A DNA stretch of 64,000 nucleotides from Balneolaceae bacterium (GCA_034521495.1 JAXHMK010000022.1:62001-126000); one strand, 5' to 3'. Shown: positions 55,314-64,000, counted from the first letter of the stretch. Made by a program: numbers and translations. Notes: a model not told the origin generated them from the sequence alone.

Positions 55314-56444
55314 TTACTTTTTTGGGCCTGCTTTCAACGTACCGGTTGCACCTTTTTCTGCATCGGCAAATTCATGATCTATCAGGATGTATTTGCCCTC
55401 TTCAGGCACAATCATGTCGATAGTTGCCGAGCCGGATGCACCAACCAAAACGGTTTGCATGCCTCTCATTTCATTAAAGGGGTGCCCTTCCAGCCATACG
55501 CGGTCAAAAATTCCGCCGATTACATGGAAGCTTGATGTTCCGCTCGGGCCGTTATTGGAGAAGTGAAGGCGAACACGCTCTCCTGCATTGGCTTTCAGAG
55601 GTTGATCATGTAACACAGTTTGATGGCCGTTGAATACAACGTGAGATGGATTTCGGGCCTGGGCTGCTTCAAAATCGTATTGATAGAGTTCACCGGGTCC
55701 TTTTGTAAGGTAGTATTCGGATTGCACCACTACATATTCACGGTCAACCTGGTCATCCGTTGGGTACCCGTCTTTCGGGGAAACCACAACAACTCCGTGC
55801 TGTCCCATGGCCGTGTGCATCAACACACTTGGTGTTCCGCAGTGGTAGATGTACGTTCCCGGATAGTTTGCCACCCAGTCGAATTTTATGGTTTGTCCCG
55901 GTGCGATGGTTCTCCATTTGTCATCTTTTGCCACGGTTCCGGCGTGGAAATCCATGGAGTGTGGCATCGGCATAATACTGCCTTCAGGATTCATAAAAGG
56001 ATTCTCTGAGATCTGCTTCAAATATGGAGAGGTTTCGGCACCCGGTTCAGAAATGTCAACTATTTCGTCAGAACGGTTTTGCATAGTAAATGTAATACGG
56101 TCGCCTTCCTTTACATGAATGACCGGCCCCGGTACAGTTCCGCCAAAAGTCCACGCTCTGTAACGAACGCCATCGGCTACTTCAATTTCCTGGGCAAGGA
56201 TATCCATCCGTATATCGTGATGTTTATTCCCTTCATAATCAAGGGGAGCAAGGTTCGGCAGCATGGTGATAGTTTCGCCAACAACCGCCGGTCCGTCGTA
56301 GTCTTCGGTATAAACTTCAGCTTCGGGCATTCCGAATGTCATGCCGTCAATGGTATACTCTGTTGTTTGAGCATGTGCCAAATAATGGGTAGCTGAAAAG
56401 ACCAAAAATGTTAAAAGAGTAATTGTTTTTATAAATGTTCTCAT
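55314..56444 (-). CDS. nirK: Copper nitrite reductase, possible Gln axial ligand
   Basis: 376 residues with a signal peptide (about 1-25). Two cupredoxin domains. Type 1 copper: His162, Cys202, His210; type 2 copper: His167, His201 and the C-terminal His in ILIDHEFADAEKG; catalytic Asp165 (PHSMDFHAG) and His in SSFHVIGGIFDRVW are kept. In typical NirK the axial ligand is Met in H-x3-G-M-x-G; here the stretch reads HTAMGQHG, with Gln215 at that position and Met213 two residues before. An extra loop (about 125-160) precedes His162. A perfect TTAAGA palindrome lies 69 bases upstream. Confidence 0.94.
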   Translation of the reverse strand: MRTFIKTITLLTFLVFSATHYLAHAQTTEYTIDGMTFGMPEAEVYTEDYDGPAVVGETITMLPNLAPLDYEGNKHHDIRMDILAQEIEVADGVRYRAWTFGGTVPGPVIHVKEGDRITFTMQNRSDEIVDISEPGAETSPYLKQISENPFMNPEGSIMPMPHSMDFHAGTVAKDDKWRTIAPGQTIKFDWVANYPGTYIYHCGTPSVLMHTAMGQHGVVVVSPKDGYPTDDQVDREYVVVQSEYYLTKGPGELYQYDFEAAQARNPSHVVFNGHQTVLHDQPLKANAGERVRLHFSNNGPSGTSSFHVIGGIFDRVWLEGHPFNEMRGMQTVLVGASGSATIDMIVPEEGKYILIDHEFADAEKGATGTLKAGPKK

Positions 56445-56512
56445 TGTGTATTTGATTTATTACTAATAAAAGAGTCCTTTGTCTTTTATTAGGATAAGGA
56501 TGAAATGTGAAT

Positions 56513-56532
56513 TTAAGATAAAGATGTCTTAA
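56513..56532 (-). promoter_or_regulatory. Operator TTAAGA-N8-TCTTAA upstream of nirK
   Basis: Perfect 6+6 palindrome with an 8-base spacer, 69 bases before the nirK ATG. Same spacing as the sites before the two Rrf2 genes and the nos cytochrome. Confidence 0.7.
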
Positions 56533-56663
56533 TTAGTTTGATCTCTGCCACACCTGCATTTAAAAGCCATTATTGGTGTTATTTCCGCATATACATTCAA
56601 AAAAACAGCTCTCTCGAAAGCGGTATGTGAAGAGAATCAAAGTGCGGATGAGGAACGTTGTGT

Positions 56664-57539
56664 TTAATCGGGAATTCTAAATTTATCCCTCCACTCCAGA
56701 ATTTTCATTTTAAAATCAGAGTAGATTTCATCTGCCGGAGATTCCGAAGAGTCTTGCAGAAGTTTATTAAAGGTTACTTCAAAGCCATCACAAAACCGAC
56801 CTTGTAAAAGCATTGCATTTCCCGATTTTGTAGCTCCTTCTCCAAGGTGGCCTTTGTCGGTATCCTGGTTCAGATAATTCTTTGACCTGCTTAAGAATTG
56901 CCTTGAATCATTGATATTCCCGGAACGCCACTTTATAAAACCCATCAAAAAAAGTGCTTCTTCATTCGTACTGTTCACAGAAAGAATGTCTGACAGAAGT
57001 TCTTCCGCCGGTAGAGGGTCATTATTTAATAGGTGAATCTTAGCCAGCAGCAGGGGGGCACCGGTCTCTTCCAGGTTTAATTTCCACGCTTCCGAGAAAT
57101 AGAGATAAGCTTTCTCGAGATCGAAGTGCTGATTTTTCGGATCCATGCAAAAATGAAGGGTTCCCAGCCGGAGATTTGTCCTGGGTGCATTCGGCTCCTC
57201 CTGTAGCAGTCGATTCCATTTCAGGTTGGCCTTCTCAAATTCCCTGGCCATCAGATGCATGCTCCCTGCATAGTACAGGGCATCTTTGTGATTGCTTTTG
57301 AGCTGTAAAGCTTTTGAATATTCTTTCGATGCTTCCCGGTAGAGCTGTTGAGAGCGATATTCCGTAGCTTGATTGTAATGATCCCAAAAACGGGCTTCTA
57401 TGGTTTCATCAGTGTTCAGAGAACTGCTGGTAGAATTTTGAGGATATTCAACTGAAGACGGAGTCCATTTCCAGATGGCTACACCTGCATACAAAAGGAT
57501 CATTACAAAAAATGAAAGGACGTGCGCTTTTGATATCAT
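56664..57539 (-). CDS. Membrane-anchored TPR protein
   Basis: 291 residues with an N-terminal membrane helix (about 8-28) and several TPR units (YREASKEYSKALQLKSNHKD, DALYYAGSMHLMAREFEKA, LLLAKIHLLNNDPLPAEELL). It is the last gene of the operon that starts at 61398 and overlaps the CRTAC1-type gene by 4 bases, so it may organise partners of that protein. Confidence 0.8.
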   Translation of the reverse strand: MISKAHVLSFFVMILLYAGVAIWKWTPSSVEYPQNSTSSSLNTDETIEARFWDHYNQATEYRSQQLYREASKEYSKALQLKSNHKDALYYAGSMHLMAREFEKANLKWNRLLQEEPNAPRTNLRLGTLHFCMDPKNQHFDLEKAYLYFSEAWKLNLEETGAPLLLAKIHLLNNDPLPAEELLSDILSVNSTNEEALFLMGFIKWRSGNINDSRQFLSRSKNYLNQDTDKGHLGEGATKSGNAMLLQGRFCDGFEVTFNKLLQDSSESPADEIYSDFKMKILEWRDKFRIPD

Positions 57540-59317
57540 CGGTATGTTCCCTCTCCTTCAATAATCTTGATCTCCCGGTTGGCCGGAATATTCGCAAATT
57601 CTTCAATCAGTCCGCTTGGCCATTCAACAATAAGACTATCTGCGGTTTCAGATTCCCGAAGGCCAAAATGTTGTACAAGACTGTTGTGGGAGAGGTAAGA
57701 CGCCTGCATTCCCACCTGTTTGACCTGGACTCCCCCGGGTGTGATAAGTTGTAGTTTGGTTCCGTATGCAGACCGGTTACTTGTTGTTCCTTCAAGTTCT
57801 ACCTTTAGCCAATTGTTGGCGGTCTCGGTTTGATTTTTAAGAAGTATTCCCGGCCCGTCGTGGTTTACAATAAACAGGTCAAGCTTGCCGTCGTTATTAT
57901 AATCGGCATAAGCAGCGCCCCGGCCTACCAGCTCTTCAGAGAAGTACCCTCCGGAAACCTCACCAATTTCATAAAAACCGTCCTCATTATTTCGGTTCCA
58001 GTAGAGAAGGTCCCGCATGCCAATCATTTTTTCGGGTTGATCGGTAAGCTGGTTGGTATGTCCGTTGGCAACAAACAGATCGGGGCGTGTATCGTTGTCA
58101 ATATCAAAAAAGAAAGTACCCCAGCCAACGTAGTCGAGAGAAGATTGACCGAGCCCGTAACGGTCAGCTTCGTCTTTAAAAAACAACATATCATTCCCAT
58201 CATCAGTCCACATGTTGGAATAGAACGCATTTTCCTGTGCAATCCAATGAGTGATGAAAATGTCCAGGTCTTCATCTCCATTCCAGTCACCCACGGCCAG
58301 GCCCATGGACCCACGGTAATCGGCAGCTTTGGCGGGATAACTGATATCAAGAAACTCAAAATTATTCGTGTTCCGATAGAGTGCGTTGTCTGAGACATCA
58401 TTCGTAACATAGAGCTCGGGGAGGTGATCGTTGGTCAGATCCACCCAGGTTGCTTCCAGTCCCTTACCCTGCGGATTATCCAGGCCCAGTTCTTTAGCAG
58501 CTTCCCGGAATGTTCCATCTCCATTGTTGATGAAAAAAAGGTTTCCGGTCGGATCAAAAACAGATGGGTTGATGGAAGGAGGTTCGTGGAGATCTTTAAT
58601 TTCATTTACATCCGGAATTTCAAAGTAGGAGAGATATCCCGTTACATAGAGATCTATATATCCATCGTTATTGACATCGCCCCATGCTGCTCCGGCCCAA
58701 AAATCTTCAAATCCATCGAGGCCGGCTTTTTTTGTGATTTCATTGAAGGTTCCATCACCGTTGTTGCTGAATAAACGAAGCTGGTTATAACCGGTTACCA
58801 GGCAGTCAATGGTGCCGTTATTGTCGATATCGGCCCAGGCTGTTCCCATACCGTGCATTCGAAGCTCAAGTCCCGACTCAGCTGTGACATCCGTAAACGT
58901 TTCGTTTCCATTGTTCCGATAGAGTTTAGAGGTAGCGGGAGATTGTTGGAACTCCTCATCGGACAGATCCATCGGGCCGGCATTATTCACAACGAACAGA
59001 TCCTGAAATCCATCGTTATTATAATCGATCCATGCTACTCCGGATCCCATATCTTCCGTAATTCTTGATCCTCGTGTTCCATAGAAGTGCTTAAATTGAA
59101 TTCCCGTTTCTTGAGTAACATCCTGAAACAGAATGGATGGCAGGTCTTCCGGCAAATCTCTGTCGAGTTTGGATGTAAGACCCTGTGCCTCGGTGACACT
59201 CGCTGAACCGGGCGATTGCACCAGCCACCAGACCGATGCAGTGGAGATCAAAAAAACAAGGCTCAATGAGAGCGATGCCCAGGTGATTTTGCGTTGTCTT
59301 TTGGACAAATTCATCAT
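57536..59317 (-). CDS. CRTAC1/ASPIC-UnbV family VCBS-repeat protein
   Basis: 593 residues: an N-terminal membrane anchor, then about seven FG-GAP/VCBS blades with repeated D-x-[DN]-x-D-G calcium-type loops (VAWIDYNNDGFQDLFVVNN, AWGDVNNDGYIDLYVTG, GWGTFFFDIDNDTRPDLFVAN), and a C-terminal ASPIC/UnbV domain (SAYGTKLQLITPGGVQVKQV). Extracytoplasmic. In Bacteroidota such proteins lie beside multihaem cytochromes, function unknown. It overlaps both neighbours. Confidence 0.88.
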   Translation of the reverse strand: MMNLSKRQRKITWASLSLSLVFLISTASVWWLVQSPGSASVTEAQGLTSKLDRDLPEDLPSILFQDVTQETGIQFKHFYGTRGSRITEDMGSGVAWIDYNNDGFQDLFVVNNAGPMDLSDEEFQQSPATSKLYRNNGNETFTDVTAESGLELRMHGMGTAWADIDNNGTIDCLVTGYNQLRLFSNNGDGTFNEITKKAGLDGFEDFWAGAAWGDVNNDGYIDLYVTGYLSYFEIPDVNEIKDLHEPPSINPSVFDPTGNLFFINNGDGTFREAAKELGLDNPQGKGLEATWVDLTNDHLPELYVTNDVSDNALYRNTNNFEFLDISYPAKAADYRGSMGLAVGDWNGDEDLDIFITHWIAQENAFYSNMWTDDGNDMLFFKDEADRYGLGQSSLDYVGWGTFFFDIDNDTRPDLFVANGHTNQLTDQPEKMIGMRDLLYWNRNNEDGFYEIGEVSGGYFSEELVGRGAAYADYNNDGKLDLFIVNHDGPGILLKNQTETANNWLKVELEGTTSNRSAYGTKLQLITPGGVQVKQVGMQASYLSHNSLVQHFGLRESETADSLIVEWPSGLIEEFANIPANREIKIIEGEGTYR

Positions 59318-61398
59318 TATTGAATCTCCCGTGGTAAAATAGTTACCGTTTTAGAGTGTTCAGAAATTGTTGTAACAGGTGATGTATCGTAATTTTTGAT
59401 ATCGCTGAAGACTTCATTCATCAAAAACTGATTAAACTTTCGGTATTGCAGTTTAGCCGTTATTTCAATTTGGGATGTTCCCGGTGGTAGTGAATCCAAA
59501 GTGTAGGAAGCTGGTTGTGAATCTGAGAACGGTTTATGCTTTTGTTCCTGTTGCTCCATCATCATAGAGAAACGCGCATAATCCGATTTGCCCGGAAATA
59601 GAGCCCGGCTGTAGCGCACGCCCACCATCTCCCATAAATTGTGCCGATCAATTAAATTTCCATACTGATCTACGGGCTCAGCTTTAAAGACAAAAGCCCC
59701 GGGCTCAATAAAATGATTTTCATCGAGTTTGCCGGATGCAAAGAGTACATTTCCATGTTGATCGGTTACGGTCATATCAATCCAGGCCTGTATCATGTCG
59801 AGCGGGCCTGTTGGGAATTCATGCCCGGCTTTTCGGTTGTTGATCAAAACGTCCATACGCAGTTTTTCGCCGGCAAAAGTGGTATCCGGCGAAATGATGG
59901 TAATTGGAACGACCGGGCCGCCCTCCCATTTATCCTGTATCTCGGGGATTTCGTATTCTCCCCGAAGCCACTCCTCAATCATCTGAACATGTTCGTCAGC
60001 ATTTGGCAGATCCAGAAGTTTGGGTACAAACTGGTTGCCGCCTAAAAATCGGTGACTTCGGTGTTTCCCATCATCGGGAGTTCTGTTATAATCAGATCGA
60101 TCTCCGCTGGAGGGATCGAGGGATTCAACGAGCGGCATATGACACTCCCTGCATTCTATGGTTTGAAACGGCTCATTTTCAGAAAACCAGTGACTTTTCC
60201 TCCACTGGTCGTACTGGTTTTGAAGCTGAACCCAGCCTACGTTATTGATGTCTTCGTCTACATATTGCTTATGGCATGAACCGCAATATTCAGAGGTTTT
60301 AATCAGTGGCCGGTTATAACTCTCGATGTGATAGTCAGGGTAGGCACGGATCAGGAAATCGCTGATTAGTTTGGAAGTTTTACCCTCGCCGAGTTCAAAA
60401 AGATATCGTTCAGGCAGGTCAAGTACGTAATCGGCATTTCCCTGAACATCAGCCTCGCTAATTGCATGGCATGAGATACAGGAGACCCCCTCATTAATAC
60501 CGGTTTGATGTGTGAGTGAGTCGGAATAGAGATTGGCCGATCCTGAAAACAACCCAATAGGATCGTGACAACCCCCACAATAGCGAGCCGCCACGGGTCC
60601 TTTTAGCTCTCCCATATTTTCCTGGATTTTCCTGAAGAAAGGATCACTTGCCGAATATCGGTGTGCACTCACTTCCCACTCCTCTTTAATCTCCTTGTGG
60701 CAGCCGGCAGATCCGCACGATTCAGAACCACCCATCACCCGGGGAAAAGTCAGGCTGCTGTCTGCAGTAGAGGCAAGACTTGGATAGAAGGGTGAATCAG
60801 AATTTTGATGATACTGGTAATTTTGCGGAGGGGATGCAGAGGTCTCTGTTTTTGAATAGGCAAACATAAAGAGGCCGACCAGTAAAAACTGAATCAACAG
60901 GAGGTAGATGCTGTTGAAGCCAAACCGTTTTTGCCCTGTTAGACGAGACCGAATGCTTGTACTGAGTGACTGAACTTTTGAATCACGCCAGATAATCAGG
61001 AATACGTGTGGTATGACGGAGGCGATTAACACAAAGGTGGAGATGAGATGAACATTCTTCCAAACGGTACCAATGGAACTCGTAAACAGTGCCTGCCAGG
61101 TTAAAACAATCCCGGTAATAATGGCTGTCGTTGTTGCCGCCATCCCAACATACCCGGTAACAGAAAATTCATTCAGAGGACGGTCTTTGTACTTCATCCA
61201 GTGTTTGAATTGATACCACAGATAGGGAAACATGAAAATGAGTCCGGCTGCGGTATGAAGCAAGACCATCACCTGGTTTGACAGGCTAAATGGAAGGAAT
61301 GAGATGGATAAGCCGGTCAGAATCTCAAATAGTAACAAACCTGATACAAGGTACAGAAGTTTACTTGACCAGGAGCTGTGCTGAGATTTTGTGTTCAT
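59317..61398 (-). CDS. Membrane-anchored multihaem c-type cytochrome
   Basis: 693 residues. The N-terminal part has about five membrane helices with His residues (VLLHTAAG, WKNVHLIS, VIPHVFLI), resembling a small b-type cytochrome domain. Then come haem sites: CGSAGCH (CX4CH), CGGCH, CISCH, CGSCH and CRECH, so probably four or five haems c. The C-terminal beta domain has NNRKAGHEFPTGPLDM, usual in cytochrome c554-like proteins. The fused b and c domains suggest quinol-linked electron transfer across the membrane. It overlaps the next gene by one base. Confidence 0.88.
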   Translation of the reverse strand: MNTKSQHSSWSSKLLYLVSGLLLFEILTGLSISFLPFSLSNQVMVLLHTAAGLIFMFPYLWYQFKHWMKYKDRPLNEFSVTGYVGMAATTTAIITGIVLTWQALFTSSIGTVWKNVHLISTFVLIASVIPHVFLIIWRDSKVQSLSTSIRSRLTGQKRFGFNSIYLLLIQFLLVGLFMFAYSKTETSASPPQNYQYHQNSDSPFYPSLASTADSSLTFPRVMGGSESCGSAGCHKEIKEEWEVSAHRYSASDPFFRKIQENMGELKGPVAARYCGGCHDPIGLFSGSANLYSDSLTHQTGINEGVSCISCHAISEADVQGNADYVLDLPERYLFELGEGKTSKLISDFLIRAYPDYHIESYNRPLIKTSEYCGSCHKQYVDEDINNVGWVQLQNQYDQWRKSHWFSENEPFQTIECRECHMPLVESLDPSSGDRSDYNRTPDDGKHRSHRFLGGNQFVPKLLDLPNADEHVQMIEEWLRGEYEIPEIQDKWEGGPVVPITIISPDTTFAGEKLRMDVLINNRKAGHEFPTGPLDMIQAWIDMTVTDQHGNVLFASGKLDENHFIEPGAFVFKAEPVDQYGNLIDRHNLWEMVGVRYSRALFPGKSDYARFSMMMEQQEQKHKPFSDSQPASYTLDSLPPGTSQIEITAKLQYRKFNQFLMNEVFSDIKNYDTSPVTTISEHSKTVTILPREIQ

Positions 61399-61408
61399 AA
61401 GATATAAT

Positions 61409-61428
61409 AAAAGACAAAATACTATTAA
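61409..61428 (-). promoter_or_regulatory. Weak TTAAGA-type site upstream of the multihaem operon
   Basis: On the minus strand TTAATA-N8-TCTTTT, with the spacer GTATTTTG close to the GTATTTAG of the nos site. Three mismatches, so weak evidence. Confidence 0.3.
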
Positions 61429-61681
61429 ATATGGTTAACTAAAATATATAACACCATCGTCAAAAAAAAGAGCAAGTTGAGATATTATTCTATGAGTGTA
61501 TTTTTCCATGTTTTGGTGAATTATCCGCTGGTAAAGTATCCGGTCTGCTTCATCTCTTGATGAAAACTTCAAAGCAAGTAATAAGAGATGTATGAACGGC
61601 AGTAAAACTGTTTCTCTTAAATCCGAATTTGGCTACCTTACTATATACACTGTGATTACAAAAGAGATGAGGGAGGAGAAT

Positions 61682-62614
61682 ATGAGTAAGAGATTAGACC
61701 GCAGAACTTTTCTGAAGAATAGCTTGGTTGCCGCGGCCGGACTCGGTTTTGCAACCACAACCAAAAACGATCTGTTTGCCAAAACTGCTGCATGGATTTC
61801 AGATCCCATAAACAATCCAATGCCCAAACGGCCGCTCGGAAATACCGGTTTCGATGTGGGTATTTACAGCCTCGGCGGACAGGGTGCCTTGGAAATCCCA
61901 GGTACTTTTGATAAATCTGTGGCAATCATTAACCGGGCACTTGACCTGGGCGTGAATTATATCGATACGGCTGCTTACTATGGCTCCGGTTCCAGTGAGA
62001 CCTATATTGGCGAAGTGATGAAGACGCGGCGTGACGAAGTATTCCTGGCAACGAAAAGCCACGATTACACCTATGACGGAACGATGCGCTTGTTTGAAGA
62101 GAGCCTTCGCCGGCTGAATACGGATCATGTTGACTTGTACCAACACCATTATATGATGCAGGAGAGGTATGACAGATTGGTGCAAAAGAACAGTGCACGG
62201 CAAGCATTTGAGAAACTGAAAGAGGAGGGAGTCGTTCGGTTTATCGGGGTGACGAGTCACTCAAGTCGGATTCTTTCGGAAGCGATTGAAGGCTATCCTT
62301 ACGATTGTGCACTCATTCCTTTAAATGCATCAGGTTCTATTTTGCAGGATGAACAAAATCTCGACCGTTTCTTCCGGCTTACTTCTGACAGGAATATGGG
62401 AGTGATCGGGATGAAAGTATTTGGCGGAGGTGGTTTGGTTGGCCGCGGATTGACACCAAAACAGCTTTTATACTATACAATGAGTCAGCCGGTTTCTACA
62501 ACCATCGTAGGTATCTCCCGGATGGAACATCTTGAAGAGAATATTCGGAATGCGAAGGAATTCAAGCCGCTCACAGAGGAAGAGATAATGGAACTGCGAG
62601 CAGGAATTCAGTGA
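61682..62614 (+). CDS. TAT-signal aldo/keto reductase
   Basis: 310 residues from the ATG at 61682, which has GGGAGGAG ten bases upstream and a twin-arginine signal MSKRLDRRTFLKNSLVAAAG. The AKR domain has PKRPLGNTGFDVGIYSLGGQ, the catalytic Asp-Tyr region NYIDTAAYYGSG and DHVDLYQHH. The upstream in-frame extension to 61592 lacks a ribosome site. Probably a cofactor-using exported oxidoreductase; substrate unknown. Divergent from the multihaem operon. Confidence 0.9.
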   Translation: MSKRLDRRTFLKNSLVAAAGLGFATTTKNDLFAKTAAWISDPINNPMPKRPLGNTGFDVGIYSLGGQGALEIPGTFDKSVAIINRALDLGVNYIDTAAYYGSGSSETYIGEVMKTRRDEVFLATKSHDYTYDGTMRLFEESLRRLNTDHVDLYQHHYMMQERYDRLVQKNSARQAFEKLKEEGVVRFIGVTSHSSRILSEAIEGYPYDCALIPLNASGSILQDEQNLDRFFRLTSDRNMGVIGMKVFGGGGLVGRGLTPKQLLYYTMSQPVSTTIVGISRMEHLEENIRNAKEFKPLTEEEIMELRAGIQ

Positions 62615-63107
62615 ACAGTTCATCAGGAAACAGTGAGCATTCTACTCGTGGCGAAGGTCTCCTTCGTACGTGTTTAGCGTTTTGCAGTATCTGTTTTCAT
62701 TTAAAAAGCTTGAGTTCAAGTAATAAGCAAGGCTGTATAATCCCCACTTGAGAGGGGACAGATTGAATCGCGTTCAGCGATTGAATCAGGGGTGTGTTAC
62801 CCAGGATTCGAAGTTCCTTTTAAACGTGTAGCCAATGGAACACTCCCTCGACACACCCCTGGTTCGTCAAACCCGGCTTCGCCGTTTTGCCTTCACCTGT
62901 CCCCTCTCAAGAGTGGATTTCCTTCCCACTCCGAGGCATCAGGTCGATGAACAACTACTCTCCTTCGGTATATATTTATGAAGCTTTTCACTCGTTCAGA
63001 AGGTCTCCTTCTGAATGCACAGTTGAAGCTCTGCTTCATGTTTCTATAATGATGCGAGGTTCCGTTCCTAAGCGGAGCGTCGGAACAAGTAAGTTTGTAT
63101 AAGAAAA
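62615..63107. other. Gap with palindromic repeats
   Basis: Holds CCTTCGTACGTGTTTAGCG (about 62668), GAGGGGACAGATTGAATCGC with a matching CCCCTCTC piece (about 62750-62910), and GTTCAGAAGGTCTCCTTCTGAA (about 62994-63015). No gene seen. Confidence 0.6.
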
Positions 63108-63329
63108 TTATCCTTCCACCCGTATCACATCAACCGGACAAACCTCGGCAGCTCTCTCGTTTAACTCCCGTTCATGTTCTCCCACGTCGGCGCGGTAGAC
63201 CTGTCCCTTTTTCTTTCCGCCGATGAGGACACATTTGCCGTCGCGCTTGGACATCTGCCACCGTTCGGGCCACGCCTCCACGCAGTAGTTGCAGCCGATA
63301 CATTTGTCCCGGTAATAGATGATGCGCAT
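63108..63329 (-). CDS. Small 4Fe-4S ferredoxin
   Basis: 73 residues: DKCIGCNYCVEAWPERW, a CX2CX2C motif, and a fourth Cys in AAEVCPVDVIRV, forming one [4Fe-4S] site with a long intervening loop. It overlaps the preceding U32 gene by one base, suggesting a shared operon. Confidence 0.85.
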   Translation of the reverse strand: MRIIYYRDKCIGCNYCVEAWPERWQMSKRDGKCVLIGGKKKGQVYRADVGEHERELNERAAEVCPVDVIRVEG

Positions 63330-64000
63330 CAGGAGCGATCCTCCCAGAGGTACACATTATCACCGTCCCGGACATCCACGTCAATCTTGATAGTGCATTC
63401 TTGTCCCTGGACCGCCTTTTCAGCAGGTTTGTCATCCACCCAAAACGATTCGATCGTTGGTTCCGCTACCCCGGTTCGATCGCCGATAATCAGGATGGAA
63501 TCATCTGTTGAGATCTCTCTCGCTTTGATTCGGAGATGAGCCACTTTTGCTTTGGGATAGTAATGAAGCACTTTCCCCACAAATGTTTTCTCTTTCCTGG
63601 CTGCAGAACCATAAACGGGACTCCATTCTCCCAGTTTTCTTCCCAAATAATAACCATCCCAAAATCCACGATTATACACCTGGTCTAAGTCGTTCTTCCA
63701 TTGTCTTGCTTTTTCGGGGGTGTAGGTGCCATTTGCAACAGCGAGAGAAGCTGCTTTGTAACAGCGGGTTGTAGTTTTAACATATTCGGGAGAGCGACCC
63801 CGTCCTTCAATTTTCAAAACGGCTGCACCTGAATCCAGTACACGGTCCAGGAAATCGATGGTGCAAAGATCCTTGGGCGACATGATGTATTCGTTATCAA
63901 TCTTCAGTTCGGTACCGTCATCAGACTGTACGTTGTAAGCATGACGGCAGTTTTGCATACAAGCCCCGCGGTTGGCAGATGCATTATACGTATGTAAACT
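63329..64000 (-). CDS. U32-family peptidase (5' part beyond window)
   Basis: The frame runs off the window edge. The cut-off N-terminal side reads SLHTYNASANRGACMQNCRH, the Cys-containing U32 motif (NRGAC-QNCR), and the downstream part has FLDRVLDSGAAVLKIEGRGR. U32 proteins include YegQ-type factors of tRNA or 23S rRNA hydroxylation and peptidases; the exact member is not resolved. The C-terminal half (from about 63560) is a barrel-like domain. Confidence 0.85.
   Translation of the reverse strand, partial: SLHTYNASANRGACMQNCRHAYNVQSDDGTELKIDNEYIMSPKDLCTIDFLDRVLDSGAAVLKIEGRGRSPEYVKTTTRCYKAASLAVANGTYTPEKARQWKNDLDQVYNRGFWDGYYLGRKLGEWSPVYGSAARKEKTFVGKVLHYYPKAKVAHLRIKAREISTDDSILIIGDRTGVAEPTIESFWVDDKPAEKAVQGQECTIKIDVDVRDGDNVYLWEDRS

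Noticed and set aside
1-64000. CRISPR arrays, rRNA and tRNA genes
   Set aside because: No regularly spaced repeats and no recognisable rRNA or tRNA sequences were seen; a covariance-model scan could still reveal a tRNA.

Overview
The window reads like a chromosome segment of a moderate-GC Bacteroidota-type bacterium, most likely close to Balneolaeota/Rhodothermota. That is inference from gene content: a long SecA with an enlarged N-terminal half, TonB-dependent receptor and CRTAC1/UnbV-type proteins, a Sec-exported lipoprotein NosZ of the clade II kind, many Sec lipoproteins, and ASPIC/UnbV plus multihaem cytochromes. No rRNA, tRNA or CRISPR array was recognised.

Left part (1-10.0 kb), housekeeping: secA (minus, cut by the window edge), rpmH-rnpA-yidC (plus), a palindrome-filled 1-kb gap, a lone restriction-type nuclease-domain protein, an M24 aminopeptidase and a DUF308 membrane protein.

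Middle (10.03-27.19 kb), an accessory island. It lies between two 93-bp direct repeats that carry the 3' end of the DUF308 gene (9939-10031 and 27193-27285, one mismatch). It contains a wrecked Type ISP restriction-modification gene, a wrecked PHP-plus-SMC-like ATPase (TrlF-like), a phosphatase-family gene, a HipA-like kinase/DUF3037 pair, an Xre-ImmA/IrrE plus PIN pair, AlbA_2-type gene remnants, an SbcCD-like pair with a frameshifted nuclease, and a VapBC-type pair. The 5' end of the phosphatase gene occurs three times and the 3' end of the Type ISP gene twice, so the island looks built by repeated recombination between short shared pieces. I found no integrase in it.

Next (27.3-36.5 kb): a DUF5694 protein, a thioredoxin, a TonB-dependent receptor with a CxxC in its plug, a Zn/Cd-type P1B ATPase and a Fur-family regulator (probably a metal-homeostasis block), then a three-gene hipB-hipS-hipT toxin system.

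Right part (36.9-64 kb), mainly denitrification and respiration: Rrf2-hemN; haem A synthase ctaA and a His-rich membrane protein; the nos operon (Rrf2, cytochrome c, nosZ, membrane protein, nosL, nosD, nosF, nosY); two small paralogous membrane proteins; the NO-stress protein RIC; a cupredoxin; nirK-nirV-sco; and an overlapping operon of multihaem cytochrome, CRTAC1/UnbV protein and TPR protein. A TAT-type aldo/keto reductase, a ferredoxin and a U32 peptidase close the window. No nitrate reductase or NO reductase gene lies in the window. A shared palindrome, TTAAGA-N8-TCTTAA, precedes both Rrf2 genes, the nos-operon cytochrome and nirK, and probably marks one regulon.

Several genes carry single-base indels, some at homopolymers (zntA 3' end, sco 3' end, sbcD, the island pseudogenes). 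True decay and assembly error cannot be separated from the sequence alone. Intergenic spaces are rich in several families of palindromic and MITE-like repeats.
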